From Rhodoferax sp. (lineage in GTDB: Bacteria; Pseudomonadota; Gammaproteobacteria; Burkholderiales; Burkholderiaceae_C): a stretch of DNA of 64,000 nt. Both the position numbers and the translations under genes were made by a program. The notes under the pieces are model-generated. The model searched no databases, was not told the DNA's origin, and worked only from the letters and a program-made list of their open reading frames with translations. The stretch lies in contig NZ_JABBPD010000008.1 of NCBI RefSeq assembly GCF_012927445.1, positions 124,001 through 188,000 of the forward strand, read 5' to 3'. Positions 42,421 through 51,909 of the stretch are shown here, piece by piece. The stretch's first letter is position 1. Each line of letters begins with the position of its first letter.

Positions 42421-43110
42421 ATGCGACACATCGAACGACACAAAACACACCGCATTGGCTGGCTGCGTGCGGCGGTTCTTGGCGCCAATGACGGTATTGT
42501 TTCGACGGCCAGCCTGGTTTTGGGCGTGTCGGCCGCTGGCGCGAGTTCACAAAGTATTTTGATCGCGGGCGTTGCCGGCCTTGTCGCGGGGGCGATGTCG
42601 ATGGCGGCCGGTGAGTATGTTTCGGTGAGTTCGCAAGCCGATACCGAACACGCCGATCTGGACCGGGAGCGCAAGGAGCTGGCAGCGGATCCCGTGCACG
42701 AGCAGCAGGAGCTGGCGGCCATCTATGTGGGGCGTGGGCTTGATGAAGGGCTGGCCTCCGAGGTCGCCACCCAGTTGATGGCGCACGATGCCCTCGGCGC
42801 CCATGGGCGGGACGAATTAGGTATCTCCGAGACCTTGACCGCCCGGCCGGTGCAAGCCGCCCTGGCGTCGGCGGCTACTTTTTCTGTGGGGGCGGTCCTG
42901 CCGCTGCTGGTTGTGCTGTTGGTCCCGGTCTCTGTGCTGATGGGGGCGGTGGCAGGCAGCTCGCTCCTGTTTCTGGCGCTCTTGGGCGCGCTGGCGGGGC
43001 GCGTCGGCGGCGCGTCGGTGCTGACGGCGGCTGTGCGGGTGACCTTTTGGGGCGCCTTGGCCATGGCCTTGACCGCGGGGGTTGGCGCCTTGTTTGGGGT
43101 TGCCGCTTGA
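42421..43110 (+). CDS. VIT1/CCC1-family divalent metal transporter
   Basis: A 229-residue membrane protein with five helices. The first, LRAAVLGANDGIVSTASLVLGV, carries the family's GANDGIVST motif, and the second ends GAMSMAAGEYVSVSSQ. A cytoplasmic helical hairpin with many Glu and His residues (DTEHADLDRERKEL, about 80-135) is the usual metal-collecting domain. Members export iron or manganese from the cytoplasm. The long in-frame extension before 42421 is not used, because the family starts with RHIERHKTHRIGWLR. Confidence 0.88.
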   Translation: MRHIERHKTHRIGWLRAAVLGANDGIVSTASLVLGVSAAGASSQSILIAGVAGLVAGAMSMAAGEYVSVSSQADTEHADLDRERKELAADPVHEQQELAAIYVGRGLDEGLASEVATQLMAHDALGAHGRDELGISETLTARPVQAALASAATFSVGAVLPLLVVLLVPVSVLMGAVAGSSLLFLALLGALAGRVGGASVLTAAVRVTFWGALAMALTAGVGALFGVAA

Positions 43111-43229
43111 GTGGCTGTTGGCCAACGATCTCGTCACCTTAGTCCAAACCAATTGCCCCGGGTTCTTCCGTGCGCCACGCAGGCTGCAAGAGCCTGAAAC
43201 GCACTTCCCCATTTACCGCCCCAATTGCC

Positions 43230-44177
43230 GTGAACAATCCTGTCTTGTCAGCCCTGCTTCCTGTTGTCTTTTTGATTGCTATTGGTTTTATAGCTGGTCG
43301 CGCAGGCTGGATAAGGGCTGAGGCCATAAAAGACCTGTCAAACCTGGTGTTCATGGTACTCACCCCTGCGCTGCTGTTTCGCACCATGAGCACGGTGCAC
43401 GTCGAGCAACTCAACTTCAAGCCTGTGGCCATGTACTTTGTGGTGGCGGCGCTGCTGTTTGGTGGCATGCTGGTCTGGCAGGGCCTGACACGCCGGGCCA
43501 CGGTACTGGCGCTGGCGGCGACCTTCAGTAATACCGTGACCATCGGGATTCCGCTGGTCGGGCTGGCCTATGGCGATGCCGGGCTGGTGACCCTGTTTAC
43601 CCTGATCTCGGTGCACTCACTGGTGCTGCTGACCCTGGCAACTGTCGTGCTGGAGCTGGCGGTAGCACGCGAGGAAGCAGCCTCTGGCGCCGGCAGCGGT
43701 CGGCACATGCTGCTGACGGTGCTGGGCGCCGTACGCAACGGCATCATTCACCCGGTGCCGCTGCCCATCATCTTGGGTTTGCTGTTTGCGCAGACTGGCT
43801 TGCTGATTCCGGCGGTGCTGGACCGGCCGCTGCAGTTGCTGGGCAATGCTTTTGGTCCGCTGGCACTGGTGCTGGTGGGGGTGACGCTCACCAGCATTCG
43901 GGTGGGGCCGCATCTCAAGGGCGCCCTTGGTTTGAGCCTGATTAAAAACCTGCTGTTCCCGGCACTGGTAGCGGCGCTGAGCTGGTCGCTGGGCTTGAGT
44001 GGGCTGCCGTTAACCGTCATGATTGTGGCGGCCTCTTTGCCCACGGGCGCCAATGTGTTCATGTTTTCACAACGCTACGAGGTGGCAGAAGACCTGGTGA
44101 CGGCCAGTATGGCGGTGTCCACCGGGCTGGCGATACTGACCGTTTCGTTGGTGATGGCGCTGGTTGGGCGCTTCTGA
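43230..44177 (+). CDS. AEC-family transporter
   Basis: Inner-membrane protein of the auxin-efflux-carrier family, ten helices in two halves. NNPVLSALLPVVFLIAIGFIAGRAGWI opens the first half and SLPTGANVFMFSQRYEVAEDLVTASM is the conserved block of the second. I prefer the GTG at 43230 (315 residues). An upstream in-frame start at 43170 adds 20 polar residues not expected before the first helix. The substrate is often malate, malonate or other carboxylates, but that cannot be told here. It converges on pdxH. Confidence 0.82.
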   Translation: MNNPVLSALLPVVFLIAIGFIAGRAGWIRAEAIKDLSNLVFMVLTPALLFRTMSTVHVEQLNFKPVAMYFVVAALLFGGMLVWQGLTRRATVLALAATFSNTVTIGIPLVGLAYGDAGLVTLFTLISVHSLVLLTLATVVLELAVAREEAASGAGSGRHMLLTVLGAVRNGIIHPVPLPIILGLLFAQTGLLIPAVLDRPLQLLGNAFGPLALVLVGVTLTSIRVGPHLKGALGLSLIKNLLFPALVAALSWSLGLSGLPLTVMIVAASLPTGANVFMFSQRYEVAEDLVTASMAVSTGLAILTVSLVMALVGRF

Positions 44178-44197
44178 GCGCCCGGTGCTGGCCTAAC

Positions 44198-44860
44198 TTA
44201 GGGCGCCAGGCGTTCGCGAATCCACACCGGTTCATTGCCTTGCGCGCTGTCACTGGCAGGGCTCAAGGTATAACGCAGCCGGTCATGTAGCCGGCTCTTG
44301 CGGCCTTGCCAAAATTGCCAGTTGTCGGGTTTGAGACGGTAGCCACCCCAGTGCGGCGGACGAGGCGGATGGAGTAAGAACTGGGCGCCGTATTTGACGG
44401 CATTGGCCACCAACACGCCCCGTCCCGAGATGACCTGGCTTTGTGGCGAGGCCCAGGCGCCGATCCGGGAATCGAGCGGTCGGCTGTGAAAGTACTCGTC
44501 GCTCTCTTGCGCGCTGACGCGCTCCACCACACCCTCAATGCGCACCACCCGTTCCAGTTCCACCCAGTGGAACTGCAGCGCTGCAAAAGGGTTGCCGGCC
44601 AGTTCCTGGCCCTTGCGGCTGTCGTAGTTGGTGAACCAGGTGATGCCGTTTTCGTCATAGCCCTTGATCAGCACCACGCGGGTACTGGGCCGCAGATTGC
44701 TGGCCACCGTGGCCACCGTCATGGCATTGGGTTCGGGAACCTCTGAACTGATGGCTTCTTTCAGCCATTTTTCAAATTGCAGCAGCGGGTTGGTGTGCGA
44801 CGCGTCTTCATTCAATTCAGCGCGTTCGTAGCTTTTTCGGAGATCGGCAATGGAAGTCAT
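44198..44860 (-). CDS. pdxH: Pyridoxamine 5'-phosphate oxidase
   Basis: FMN-dependent oxidase that makes pyridoxal 5'-phosphate from the pyridoxine or pyridoxamine phosphate. At 220 residues it has the usual length. Family blocks are present: [35 protein letters not shown] (FMN binding), [19 protein letters not shown], and the C-terminal RLHDR...WIRERLAP whose final residues close over the cofactor. It is a single-gene unit convergent with the AEC gene, 20 bp between stops. Confidence 0.96.
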   Translation of the reverse strand: MTSIADLRKSYERAELNEDASHTNPLLQFEKWLKEAISSEVPEPNAMTVATVASNLRPSTRVVLIKGYDENGITWFTNYDSRKGQELAGNPFAALQFHWVELERVVRIEGVVERVSAQESDEYFHSRPLDSRIGAWASPQSQVISGRGVLVANAVKYGAQFLLHPPRPPHWGGYRLKPDNWQFWQGRKSRLHDRLRYTLSPASDSAQGNEPVWIRERLAP

Positions 44861-44926
44861 AAGGTCAGTATAGGCAGATGCCGGACCGGGCCGCCGTTGC
44901 GTGGCGCCTGCGGATTAGATTTCAGT

Positions 44927-45442
44927 TCAGTTTTTGGCGATGACGCCGCAGGCCATGCGCGGGCCCGAGTTGCCGGTGGGCTGGGTTTTGTAATCGTCGG
45001 GATCACGGTGCACGATCAGGCCACGCCCGAGCACGTCGCTTTTGCCGCTGCCGACAGACAGCGTGGCGGACTCGAAGCTGATGCGGGCGGTACCGTTGGC
45101 GTCAGCTTTCAGGCTGGGCAGGTCCCCGGCATGGTGTTCAGGCTGAGCGTGCGCTCCGTGTGCTTTGCCGTCGGGGTTGAAGTGGCCACCCGCGCTCATG
45201 CCGTCGCCGCTGGAACAATCACCTTTGTCATGCACATGAAAGCCATGCTCGGTATGGGGTTGAAGCCCTCGCACCTCGCCCGTGACCAGCACCTTGTCAC
45301 CTTTGGGGGTGAATTGAACCTGACCCGTCACGGCGTTGCCCTGGGTGGTCATCAACTGCGCCGAGGCGGTGGGGCCAGTGGGCGTACTGGCACAGGCAGT
45401 CACGAACAAAGCGGCGGCCACAGGGGCAATGAGTCGAATCAT
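44927..45442 (-). CDS. sodC: Cu,Zn superoxide dismutase, lipoprotein form
   Basis: Removes superoxide in the periplasm. The 171-residue precursor has a lipobox VTAC (Cys 17). Metal ligands are visible in GFHVHDKGDC, GGHFNPD and HHAGDLPSL, and the last copper histidine in GRGLIVHRDPDDY. The disulfide pair is the Cys in KGDCSSGD and the one in RMACGVI. The segment GKAHGAHAQPEHH carries extra histidines, as in bacterial monomeric and dimeric SodC. It is divergent from edd with about 200 bp between. Confidence 0.95.
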   Translation of the reverse strand: MIRLIAPVAAALFVTACASTPTGPTASAQLMTTQGNAVTGQVQFTPKGDKVLVTGEVRGLQPHTEHGFHVHDKGDCSSGDGMSAGGHFNPDGKAHGAHAQPEHHAGDLPSLKADANGTARISFESATLSVGSGKSDVLGRGLIVHRDPDDYKTQPTGNSGPRMACGVIAKN

Positions 45443-45541
45443 GGGAGTCTCCGTTGGTTGAAGTGCGAACTGAGAATGTAGGGTAATCCGAACGACCGCG
45501 CAACCCGACGACCGGTCAAATCAGTGCGACGCTTGAGTTTT

Positions 45542-45617
45542 GGTAACCATCTGGTAACAGCCAATGGCCCTATTGAGCGTCGTTACGGGTTACCATAGTG
45601 TTCGTAATTTAGTTACC
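45542..45617 (+). promoter_or_regulatory. edd-eda promoter with HexR-like site and repeated GTAAC/GTTAC half-sites
   Basis: CGTAATTTAGTTACC at 45603-45617 matches the published HexR palindrome TGTAATTAAATTACA at 11 of 15 positions. Upstream lie GGTAAC (45542-45547), GGTAAC (45553-45558), CGTTAC (45581-45586) and GGTTACC (45588-45594). The location 29 bp before the edd start suits repression by a sugar-phosphate sensor. Confidence 0.6.
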
Positions 45618-45645
45618 AACTTTTCGTCAGAAGGTGAAACACACC

Positions 45646-47469
45646 ATGCAACTCCATTCCACCGTAGCGGCCGTCACCGCGCGCATCCGCGAACGCAGCC
45701 GGGTAACCCGCAGCGCCTACCTTGAACGCCTGACGCTGGCCGCCCAGCGCAAACCCGGTGCCGAACGGCTGGGTTGTGCCAACGTGGCGCACGCGTTTGC
45801 CGCGCTCCCGATCAATGACAAATTCCGCGTGGTGGCCGAACGCGCACCCAATATCGGCATCGTGAACGCCTACAACGACATCCTGTCGGCCCACGCGCCG
45901 ATGCAGCATTACCCTGAAATCATCAAAGTGGAAGCCCGCAAACTGGGGGCCACCGCCCAGGTCGCTGGCGGTGTGCCGGCGATGTGTGACGGCGTGACGC
46001 AAGGCACGGCGGGCATGGAACTCAGCCTGTTCTCGCGCGACGTCATCGCCATGGCCACCGCCGTCTCCCTGAGTCACGATGTGTTCGATGCCGCGCTGAT
46101 GATCGGCGTGTGCGACAAGATCGTGCCCGGCCTGCTGATTGGTGCGCTGCATTTTGGCCACCTGCCGACCGTGTTTGTGCCGGCCGGCCCGATGACCTCG
46201 GGCCTGTCGAACAACGAAAAATCGAAGGTGCGCGAGAAGGCCGCGCAAGGCCTGGTAGGGCGGGCTGAATTGCTGGAGGCCGAGTCCAAGGCGTACCACG
46301 GCGCAGGCACCTGCACCTTCTACGGCACCGCCAACAGCAACCAGATGCTGCTTGAAGCCATGGGCCTGCATGTGCCAGGCACCGCTTTCGTCAATCCGGG
46401 TAACGCGATTCGTGACGAGCTGACGCGTGAAGCCGTGCGCACCGTGCTCGACATCACCAAGGCGCGTCGCTTTGCACCGATTGGGCAAGTGGTGGACGAG
46501 CGCTGCATCGTCAACGCGATGGTCGCCTTGCTGGCCACTGGCGGCTCCACCAATCATTTGATTCACTGGGTGGCGGTGGCCCGTGCGGCCGGCATCGTGA
46601 TTGACTGGGATGATTTCTCCGCGCTGTCGGAAGTGGTGCCCTTGCTGACCCGGGTCTACCCCAATGGCAGTGCGGATGTGAACCAGTTCCAGGCCGCCGG
46701 CGGCCCCGGTTTTGTGATTCGTGAGTTGCTGGACGCGGGGCTGATGCACGCCGATGTGCTGACGGTGCGGGCCGGCGGTCTGCGTGAATACACCGGCATT
46801 CCCGCCGTGAACACCGAGAGTGGCGCGTTGCAGTGGGTCGATGCCGGCGCCAGCAAAGATGACACCGTGGTGCGGCCGGCCAGTGCGCCTTTCAGCACCC
46901 ACGGGGGTCTGATGTTGTTGCAAGGTAATCTGGGGCGCAGCGTCATCAAAGTGTCTGCGGTGCCGGACGATCGGCATGTGATTGAGGCGCCATGCCGGGT
47001 GTTTGATTCGCAAGACGCACTGCACCTGGCATTCAATGCCAATGAACTCAATCAGGACGTCATCTGCGTGGTGCGCTGGCAAGGGCCGCACGCCAACGGC
47101 ATGCCCGAGCTGCACAAGTTGACGCCGCCGCTGGCCGTGTTGCAAGGCAAGGGCTTCAAGGTCGCGCTGGTCACCGACGGGCGCATGAGTGGCGCTTCCG
47201 GCAAGGTGCCGGCTGCCATTCACGTCTCGCCCGAAGCCGCCGCCGGCGGTCCGCTGGCCAAGGTGCGCGACGGCGATGTGATTCGTCTGGACGCCACGAC
47301 GGGCACGCTGGAAGTGCGGGTCGCCGCTGACGAATGGGCCAAGCGTGAGCTTGCCACCATGCCCGAGGCGCAACGCGCTGCCAATGGCCTTGGCATGGGC
47401 CGCGAGCTGTTTGCCAATATGCGCCGTAATGCCTTGGCGGCCGAAGAAGGCGCCTGCAGCTGGCTTTGA
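45646..47469 (+). CDS. edd: 6-phosphogluconate dehydratase
   Basis: First Entner-Doudoroff enzyme: converts 6-phosphogluconate to 2-keto-3-deoxy-6-phosphogluconate. The 607-residue protein belongs to the IlvD/Edd family and carries the iron-sulfur cysteines in [10 protein letters not shown] and [13 protein letters not shown], plus the C-terminal [21 protein letters not shown] block. I took the ATG at 45646 behind GAAGGTG. Edd rather than dihydroxyacid dehydratase is supported by eda directly downstream. The pair forms one transcription unit. Confidence 0.95.
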   Translation: MQLHSTVAAVTARIRERSRVTRSAYLERLTLAAQRKPGAERLGCANVAHAFAALPINDKFRVVAERAPNIGIVNAYNDILSAHAPMQHYPEIIKVEARKLGATAQVAGGVPAMCDGVTQGTAGMELSLFSRDVIAMATAVSLSHDVFDAALMIGVCDKIVPGLLIGALHFGHLPTVFVPAGPMTSGLSNNEKSKVREKAAQGLVGRAELLEAESKAYHGAGTCTFYGTANSNQMLLEAMGLHVPGTAFVNPGNAIRDELTREAVRTVLDITKARRFAPIGQVVDERCIVNAMVALLATGGSTNHLIHWVAVARAAGIVIDWDDFSALSEVVPLLTRVYPNGSADVNQFQAAGGPGFVIRELLDAGLMHADVLTVRAGGLREYTGIPAVNTESGALQWVDAGASKDDTVVRPASAPFSTHGGLMLLQGNLGRSVIKVSAVPDDRHVIEAPCRVFDSQDALHLAFNANELNQDVICVVRWQGPHANGMPELHKLTPPLAVLQGKGFKVALVTDGRMSGASGKVPAAIHVSPEAAAGGPLAKVRDGDVIRLDATTGTLEVRVAADEWAKRELATMPEAQRAANGLGMGRELFANMRRNALAAEEGACSWL

Positions 47470-47506
47470 GTCAGCCGCTCCCTATTGTTGTTTAGTCGGA
47501 AAGTTC

Positions 47507-48148
47507 ATGATTACAAATTCAAAGTTGTCATCCCTGCAAGTGATGCAGGACGCCCCGGTCATTCCGGTCATTGTTTTGAATGACGTGGCCCACGCCGTGC
47601 CCATGGCGCGTGCTCTGGTCGCCGGTGGCATTCGCATGCTGGAAGTGACCTTGCGTACGCCCCAGGCGCTGGCCTGCATTGAAGCCATTGCCAAAGAAGT
47701 GCCGGAAGCCGTCGTGGGCGCCGGCACGGTGCGCACCCGGGCCGATGCGCAGGCCGCCGCCATGGCCGGTGCCCGCTTTGCGGTCAGCCCCGGTTACACC
47801 TCGGCGGTGGGGCAGGCCTGTCGCGATGCCGGGCTGGCCTTGTTGCCCGGCGTGGCGACCGGCAGCGAGATCATGATGGCGCAGGAGGATGGGTTCACCG
47901 AACTGAAGTTTTTTCCGGCCCTGCAAGCCGGTGGCGCGGCCATGTTGAAGGCGTGGGGCGGCCCATTTTTTGACGTTAAGTTTTGTCCAACCGGTGGCGT
48001 CACGCTGCAAAATGCGCCCGATTTTCTGGCGCTGCCCAATGTGGTTTGTGTGGGTGGCTCCTGGTTGGTGCCTGCGGACGCCTTGATGCAAGGCGACTGG
48101 GCGCGCATCACGCAGCTCGCACGCGACACCCTGAATTTAAAGAAATAA
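47507..48148 (+). CDS. eda: 2-keto-3-deoxy-6-phosphogluconate aldolase
   Basis: Splits KDPG to pyruvate and glyceraldehyde 3-phosphate. It is a 213-residue class I aldolase with the general base Glu in MLEVTLRT, the Schiff-base lysine in TELKFFPA and the phosphate-binding FCPTGGV. The start at 47507 lies 37 bp after edd. A longer in-frame extension that overlaps edd is discarded. Completes the Entner-Doudoroff pair, giving a glycolytic bypass often used by Comamonadaceae that lack phosphofructokinase. Confidence 0.95.
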   Translation: MITNSKLSSLQVMQDAPVIPVIVLNDVAHAVPMARALVAGGIRMLEVTLRTPQALACIEAIAKEVPEAVVGAGTVRTRADAQAAAMAGARFAVSPGYTSAVGQACRDAGLALLPGVATGSEIMMAQEDGFTELKFFPALQAGGAAMLKAWGGPFFDVKFCPTGGVTLQNAPDFLALPNVVCVGGSWLVPADALMQGDWARITQLARDTLNLKK

Positions 48149-48161
48149 GGTCTTGAGCGCC

Positions 48162-49049
48162 TCAGGGAATTATTTTTCGCACCTGTACATCCACCTCCAT
48201 GCCCAGGTAGTCCTCGATGGAACCGTTCCATGAGCCACTGACCGGCGACGCCAGACTGGCGTGTCGCGCCACGCCGACACGAATCAGGTTGTTGCCGCCG
48301 ACCAGATTATTGGTGGGGTCAAACGGTATCCAGCCCGCTCCGGGCAGGTAGACCTGCAGCCATGCGTGTGTCGAGCCTGGGCTGCTGGCGATGTCTGTGC
48401 CGCTGTCAAGCCCCGGCGAGTACAGGTAGCCCGAGACGAATCGGGCCGCATAACCGAGCCGGCGTACGGCTTCAATCATCAGCGTCGCAAAGTCACGGCA
48501 AGTGCCACTTTGCATGCGCAGCGTATCGAACGGTGTTTGCACGCCTTCGTCAAACCGGGCTTGGTACTGCATCGTGTCGCGAATGAATTGCGTCATCGTT
48601 ACCAGCAGTTCACGCGTGCCGATCACATCCTGGCCGACCGTGAACTGGTTTGCCCAAGCCAGCAGCTGGCCGTCGGGGTCGTCGTAATACGGTGTCAGGT
48701 AATGCGCAAGCACCAACTGTTCCTCGGCGTCGTAATCGAACGGAAAGGTCTGTGCTCGCGGACTCAATGGAAAGTCGAGCGCACGTGTGCCGGTGTGTTC
48801 GACCGAAAACGAACACACGATTTTGAGTTCACTGGCCGGGCTTTGCGGCTGTATCAGCGCCACCGAGTTGGAGTAGGCGTCCTGGATCAGACGAATGTTC
48901 ACTGGCGCGGGCGAAACTTGCAAGTCGGTCGCCAGCACCCGCAGGTCATGGCTGTCGCGCGGGCGAAACAACACCTTGTGCATGCCTAACGTTATCGGCT
49001 GCGCGTAGCGGTAATGGGTGGTGTGGGTGATGTCGAAGAAGACAGACAT
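48162..49049 (-). CDS. Transglutaminase-like cysteine peptidase family protein
   Basis: A 295-residue cytoplasmic protein. A bacterial transglutaminase-like N-terminal beta domain (FDITHTTHYRYAQPITLGMHKVLFRPRD) precedes the core, where the triad is Cys in SGTCRDFA, His in STHAWLQVY and Asp in PFDPTNN. Such proteins often accompany alpha-E and circularly permuted ATP-grasp genes of a putative amide-forming system, but none are adjacent here. Enzyme activity may be hydrolysis or amide formation. It converges on eda with only 13 bp between stops. Confidence 0.88.
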   Translation of the reverse strand: MSVFFDITHTTHYRYAQPITLGMHKVLFRPRDSHDLRVLATDLQVSPAPVNIRLIQDAYSNSVALIQPQSPASELKIVCSFSVEHTGTRALDFPLSPRAQTFPFDYDAEEQLVLAHYLTPYYDDPDGQLLAWANQFTVGQDVIGTRELLVTMTQFIRDTMQYQARFDEGVQTPFDTLRMQSGTCRDFATLMIEAVRRLGYAARFVSGYLYSPGLDSGTDIASSPGSTHAWLQVYLPGAGWIPFDPTNNLVGGNNLIRVGVARHASLASPVSGSWNGSIEDYLGMEVDVQVRKIIP

Positions 49050-49099
49050 TTAGAGGTTCCCCATAAGCGGCTGCACGTTGCAGTTTCAACTCGCCGTGT

Positions 49100-49510
49100 T
49101 CAGCGCAGGCCGGTGCCCGTTGCCTGTTCAGCGCGCTGAATCAGTTCGATCTTGTAGCCATCGGGGTCGGTCACAAAGGCAATCACGGTGGTGCCGCCCT
49201 TGACCGGGCCGGCCTCGCGCGTCACGTTGCCGCCAGCGGCCCAGATTTTTTCGCAGGCTGCGTAGACGTCCGGTACGCCGAGTGCCAGATGGCCAAAGGC
49301 CGTACCGGGTTCGTACGAATCAACGCCCCAGTTGTAAGTGAGTTCAATCTCGGCGTGCTCCGGATTGCTGCCATAGCCGACGAAGGCCAGCGAGTATTTG
49401 TACTCCGGATTTTCCGAGGTGCGAAGCAGTTTCATGCCCAGCACCTGGGTGTAGAAGTCAATCGAGCGTTGAAGATTGCCAACGCGCAGCATGGTGTGAA
49501 GAAATCTCAT
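49100..49510 (-). CDS. gloA: Lactoylglutathione lyase (glyoxalase I)
   Basis: Converts the methylglyoxal-glutathione adduct to S-lactoylglutathione. The 136-residue protein begins [30 protein letters not shown]. Metal ligands are His5, Glu in [11 protein letters not shown], His in FGHLALGV and Glu in YKIELIQR, the nickel/cobalt-type arrangement of proteobacterial enzymes. Its start overlaps the stop of the thioesterase gene by four bases, so the two are co-expressed. Confidence 0.95.
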   Translation of the reverse strand: MRFLHTMLRVGNLQRSIDFYTQVLGMKLLRTSENPEYKYSLAFVGYGSNPEHAEIELTYNWGVDSYEPGTAFGHLALGVPDVYAACEKIWAAGGNVTREAGPVKGGTTVIAFVTDPDGYKIELIQRAEQATGTGLR

Positions 49511-50058
49511 GTGGTTGATTGTGGCGGAAACTCAAACACCAGACAGGTCGTGGTGGCATGGGCATAGAGCGTGCCGTCCGGACCGAACAGCCTGGCTTCT
49601 GCTGTGGCCAATTGACGCCCGCAGTGAATGACTTTGCCTTCAGCGCGTACCCGCGTGACCTTGGGCGTCAGGGCGCGCACGATGTTCACACTCAACTCGG
49701 CCGTGGTGTAGCCCTGGCCAGGCGCCATGCGGGTGTGCACCGCGCAGCCCAAAGCCGAATCGAGCAGGGTGGCAAACCAGCCGCCGTGTACCGTGCCCAT
49801 CGGGTTCAGGTGAGCCACCCCGGGCGTGCCTTGAAACACGGCGTGACCGTGTCCCGCTTCCACAAGGGTGAAGTCCAGGGTTTGCGCAATGGGTGGGTAA
49901 GGTAACTCGCCATGCAGCATCGCTTGCATCAACTCCAGCCCGGTTTTACCCGCGATTTGATCGGGCCGGGCAACGCCGGGTCCGGCACCGGCGTCCATTG
50001 TCGTCCGGATGGTTTGCTCCTGGGCAATCCAGGCGTCAAGGTGGTTGGGTTTGGTCAT
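49507..50058 (-). CDS. PaaI-family thioesterase
   Basis: Hot-dog-fold thioesterase of 183 residues. The signature [24 protein letters not shown] lies around residues 85-108, with the usual catalytic region after the HGG turn. [15 protein letters not shown] and TCLVFEFPP form later strands. I placed the start at 50058, the first ATG after the divergent regulator region; an upstream in-frame extension would run into that operator. It is coupled to gloA and divergent from a MarR regulator, which probably controls both. Its acyl or aromatic CoA substrate is unknown. Confidence 0.85.
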   Translation of the reverse strand: MTKPNHLDAWIAQEQTIRTTMDAGAGPGVARPDQIAGKTGLELMQAMLHGELPYPPIAQTLDFTLVEAGHGHAVFQGTPGVAHLNPMGTVHGGWFATLLDSALGCAVHTRMAPGQGYTTAELSVNIVRALTPKVTRVRAEGKVIHCGRQLATAEARLFGPDGTLYAHATTTCLVFEFPPQSTT

Positions 50059-50083
50059 GATGGCTTTCACTTTACCGTTAAAT

Positions 50084-50111
50084 TTGTATATGCAATTATT
50101 GTATCTACAAT
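50084..50111. promoter_or_regulatory. Candidate MarR operators
   Basis: A perfect palindrome ATTGTA-TC-TACAAT (50098-50111) and a near palindrome TTGTATATGCAA (50084-50095) sit side by side in the 60-bp region between the thioesterase and MarR genes, overlapping the likely promoters of both. Confidence 0.6.
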
Positions 50112-50118
50112 GATAATT

Positions 50119-50601
50119 ATGAGCGAAAACAAACTTTCCCCTCCAGCAGTCGTTGCGGCTAAGTTGCAGGGCTGTACCAATCTCAAGCTGCGTCAGTTGA
50201 CGCGGCGCATCACGCAGCATTACGACGCTGAGCTGAGCCAGGCCGGACTCAAGACCACCCAGTATTCACTCTTGTCTCATGTGCTCAAACTGGGTCCGAT
50301 CCGGCCCGGCGATCTGGCGCAGGCCATGAAAATGGAAGCGTCGACGCTGACGCGCAATCTCAAACCACTGGTCGCCGCTGGCTGGGTTCAACTGGGTGAA
50401 GGGGTGGATGGGCGCAGTCGCCTGATCACTATCACGCCGGCCGGTTGCGAGAAACGCCAGGCAGCCCAGCGGCATTGGAAAATGGCGCAGACCAGTCTTA
50501 ACCGTCTGCTGGGTATGCCGCGCATGTTGGCACTGCACGCCTTGATCGATGAATCGCTGGTGCTTTTGGCGAACTCCACAACGGGTGAAACAGCTGAATA
50601 A
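50119..50601 (+). CDS. MarR-family transcriptional regulator
   Basis: A 160-residue winged-helix regulator. The DNA-binding part reads LGPIRPGDLAQAMKMEASTLTRNLKPLVAAGWVQLGEGVDGRSRLITITPAG (about residues 57-108). N- and C-terminal helices form the dimer interface. ATGs at 50110 and 50119 are both possible and differ by three residues; the first would overlap the palindrome. It is transcribed away from the thioesterase-gloA unit and towards a decayed transporter gene, which was probably its original partner. Confidence 0.9.
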   Translation: MSENKLSPPAVVAAKLQGCTNLKLRQLTRRITQHYDAELSQAGLKTTQYSLLSHVLKLGPIRPGDLAQAMKMEASTLTRNLKPLVAAGWVQLGEGVDGRSRLITITPAGCEKRQAAQRHWKMAQTSLNRLLGMPRMLALHALIDESLVLLANSTTGETAE

Positions 50602-50627
50602 CCCACTGGCATCCAGAAATCGTCCCC

Positions 50628-51097
50628 TTGCCTGCTGCGTTCTTGCTTAAAGGTAATTCTGCGCAGTCGGCGTCCGCCGGGCAAAAACCAGTGGGGGTGC
50701 TCGACGCCATCCGGGATGCCCTGCACCATCCGAGTTATTTGATGCTGGCGGCCGGATTTTTTGTTTGCGGCTTTCACGTTGCCTTCTTGGCCACGCATCT
50801 GCCAGGGGTGATTGCCGCGTGCGGCTTGCCGGTGCAGTTTGGCGCCTAGTCGCTGGCCATGCTGGGGTTTTCAATATCGTGGGCAGCATCGCCATGGGCT
50901 GGGCAGTTGGACGCTGGCGCATGAAGTCGCTGTTGTCACTGGTTTATGCCACGGAGGCTTTTTGGGGGCCTGGCTCGGCGGCTGGGTGTTTGAGGCTACT
51001 GGCAATTACAACTGGATCTGGTATGCCGACATCGTGCTGGCGCTGGGGGCCGCGTTGATTCACATGCCGATCCGGGAGGCGAGGGTGTCACAGATAA
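50628..51097 (+). pseudogene. Remnant of an MFS transporter gene
   Basis: Three pieces of one MFS protein survive in three different frames. Piece one (HHPSYLMLAAGFFVCGFHVA... to a TAG at 50847-50849), piece two (NIVGSIAMGWAVGRWRMKSL, about 50870-50945) and piece three (GGFLGAWLGGWVFEATGNYN...LIHMPIRE, about 50951-51080). The first half of the protein is missing, as is a stretch between pieces two and three. Homologues, as I recall them, run continuously through these motifs. Frameshifts, the stop and deletions make it non-functional. Confidence 0.8.
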
Positions 51098-51126
51098 AAA
51101 AAGGGCTGATCTTGCGACCAGCCCTT
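51095..51126 (-). terminator. Intrinsic terminator of the phasin gene
   Basis: Read on the minus strand: AAGGGCTG / CAGCCCTT stem (51126-51119 and 51108-51101) with a ten-base loop, followed by TTTTTTT. It lies about 175 bp after the phasin stop. The intervening 51127-51300 holds no gene I can support. Confidence 0.65.
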
Positions 51127-51300
51127 AAGGGATCCCTGAACCTGAAGGTTTCGAAAGGACCCGAGGAGACAACCTGTAGAAACTAGGCGTTTCTAAAAAA
51201 TCTAACTTGGCTGAAGTATCTCAGGGTTTTCCCTGATTTGGTAGAGGCAAAGCAACATAAAGTAATTTGTCTCTGCGATACATCATGCCAATGTAATCAA

Positions 51301-51843
51301 TTAACGCTTTTTAGCGCCAGTCTTGACCGCATCCACAGCGGAGGCGGTAGCCGAGTTGAAATTGGTTTCAGCAGCTTCGGTCGCTTGCTTGACCGCCTTT
51401 TGCACCGATTCCAGTGCGTTGTTGGCAGCATCCACCGCGCTCTTCATCACGGCAACAGCAGACTCCGAGCCAGCGGGAGCATTTTTAGCAGCGGTGTCCA
51501 CCAAGCCCATAAACTTCTTCTGTGCTTCAGCAGTTTGACCTTCAAGCGCCTTGCTCAACTCAGCGGTAGAGCCAGAGGCGATGTCATACAGGTGACGGCT
51601 GTAAGCAGCGGTCTTTTCAGCCAAAGGCTGAAGCATGGCCGATTGCAGGGCCATCAATTCTTGTGCATCTTTCACACTCAACATGGCTTTGGCATTCTCG
51701 GCGGACTCGGCCAGAGCGGCTTTGGAAGCGGTCAGGTTGAGTTCAACAATCTTCTCAACGCCTTCAAACGCTTTGGAAGTCAAACCCAGCAGAGTTTCGA
51801 TGCTTGCTTTTTGTGAAGCCATAATTTGTTCGACGGTCAACAT
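51301..51843 (-). CDS. phaP: Phasin, polyhydroxyalkanoate granule protein
   Basis: Amphipathic protein that coats polyhydroxyalkanoate storage granules and controls their size and number. The 180-residue sequence starts [36 protein letters not shown], the phasin family opening, and is almost wholly alanine-rich helix with no cysteine. The lysine-rich end ([12 protein letters not shown]) is typical. It is monocistronic, with an upstream region carrying TGC-N3-GCA palindromes and a terminator downstream. Expression is probably high and tied to granule formation through a PhaR-type repressor. Confidence 0.92.
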   Translation of the reverse strand: MLTVEQIMASQKASIETLLGLTSKAFEGVEKIVELNLTASKAALAESAENAKAMLSVKDAQELMALQSAMLQPLAEKTAAYSRHLYDIASGSTAELSKALEGQTAEAQKKFMGLVDTAAKNAPAGSESAVAVMKSAVDAANNALESVQKAVKQATEAAETNFNSATASAVDAVKTGAKKR

Positions 51844-51909
51844 ATAAATATCTCCAATGAATGTGAGGTAAAAAAGTATCTGCGCCGAAACCTTGCTGTG
51901 ACTTGGTTT

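Noticed and set aside
45613-47373. A 586-codon open frame antisense to edd, and similar long antisense frames over the phosphohexomutase gene and tpsA
   Set aside because: Long antisense frames arise from GC-rich codon bias; their translations are rich in His, Arg and Gln without domains, while the sense genes are certain.
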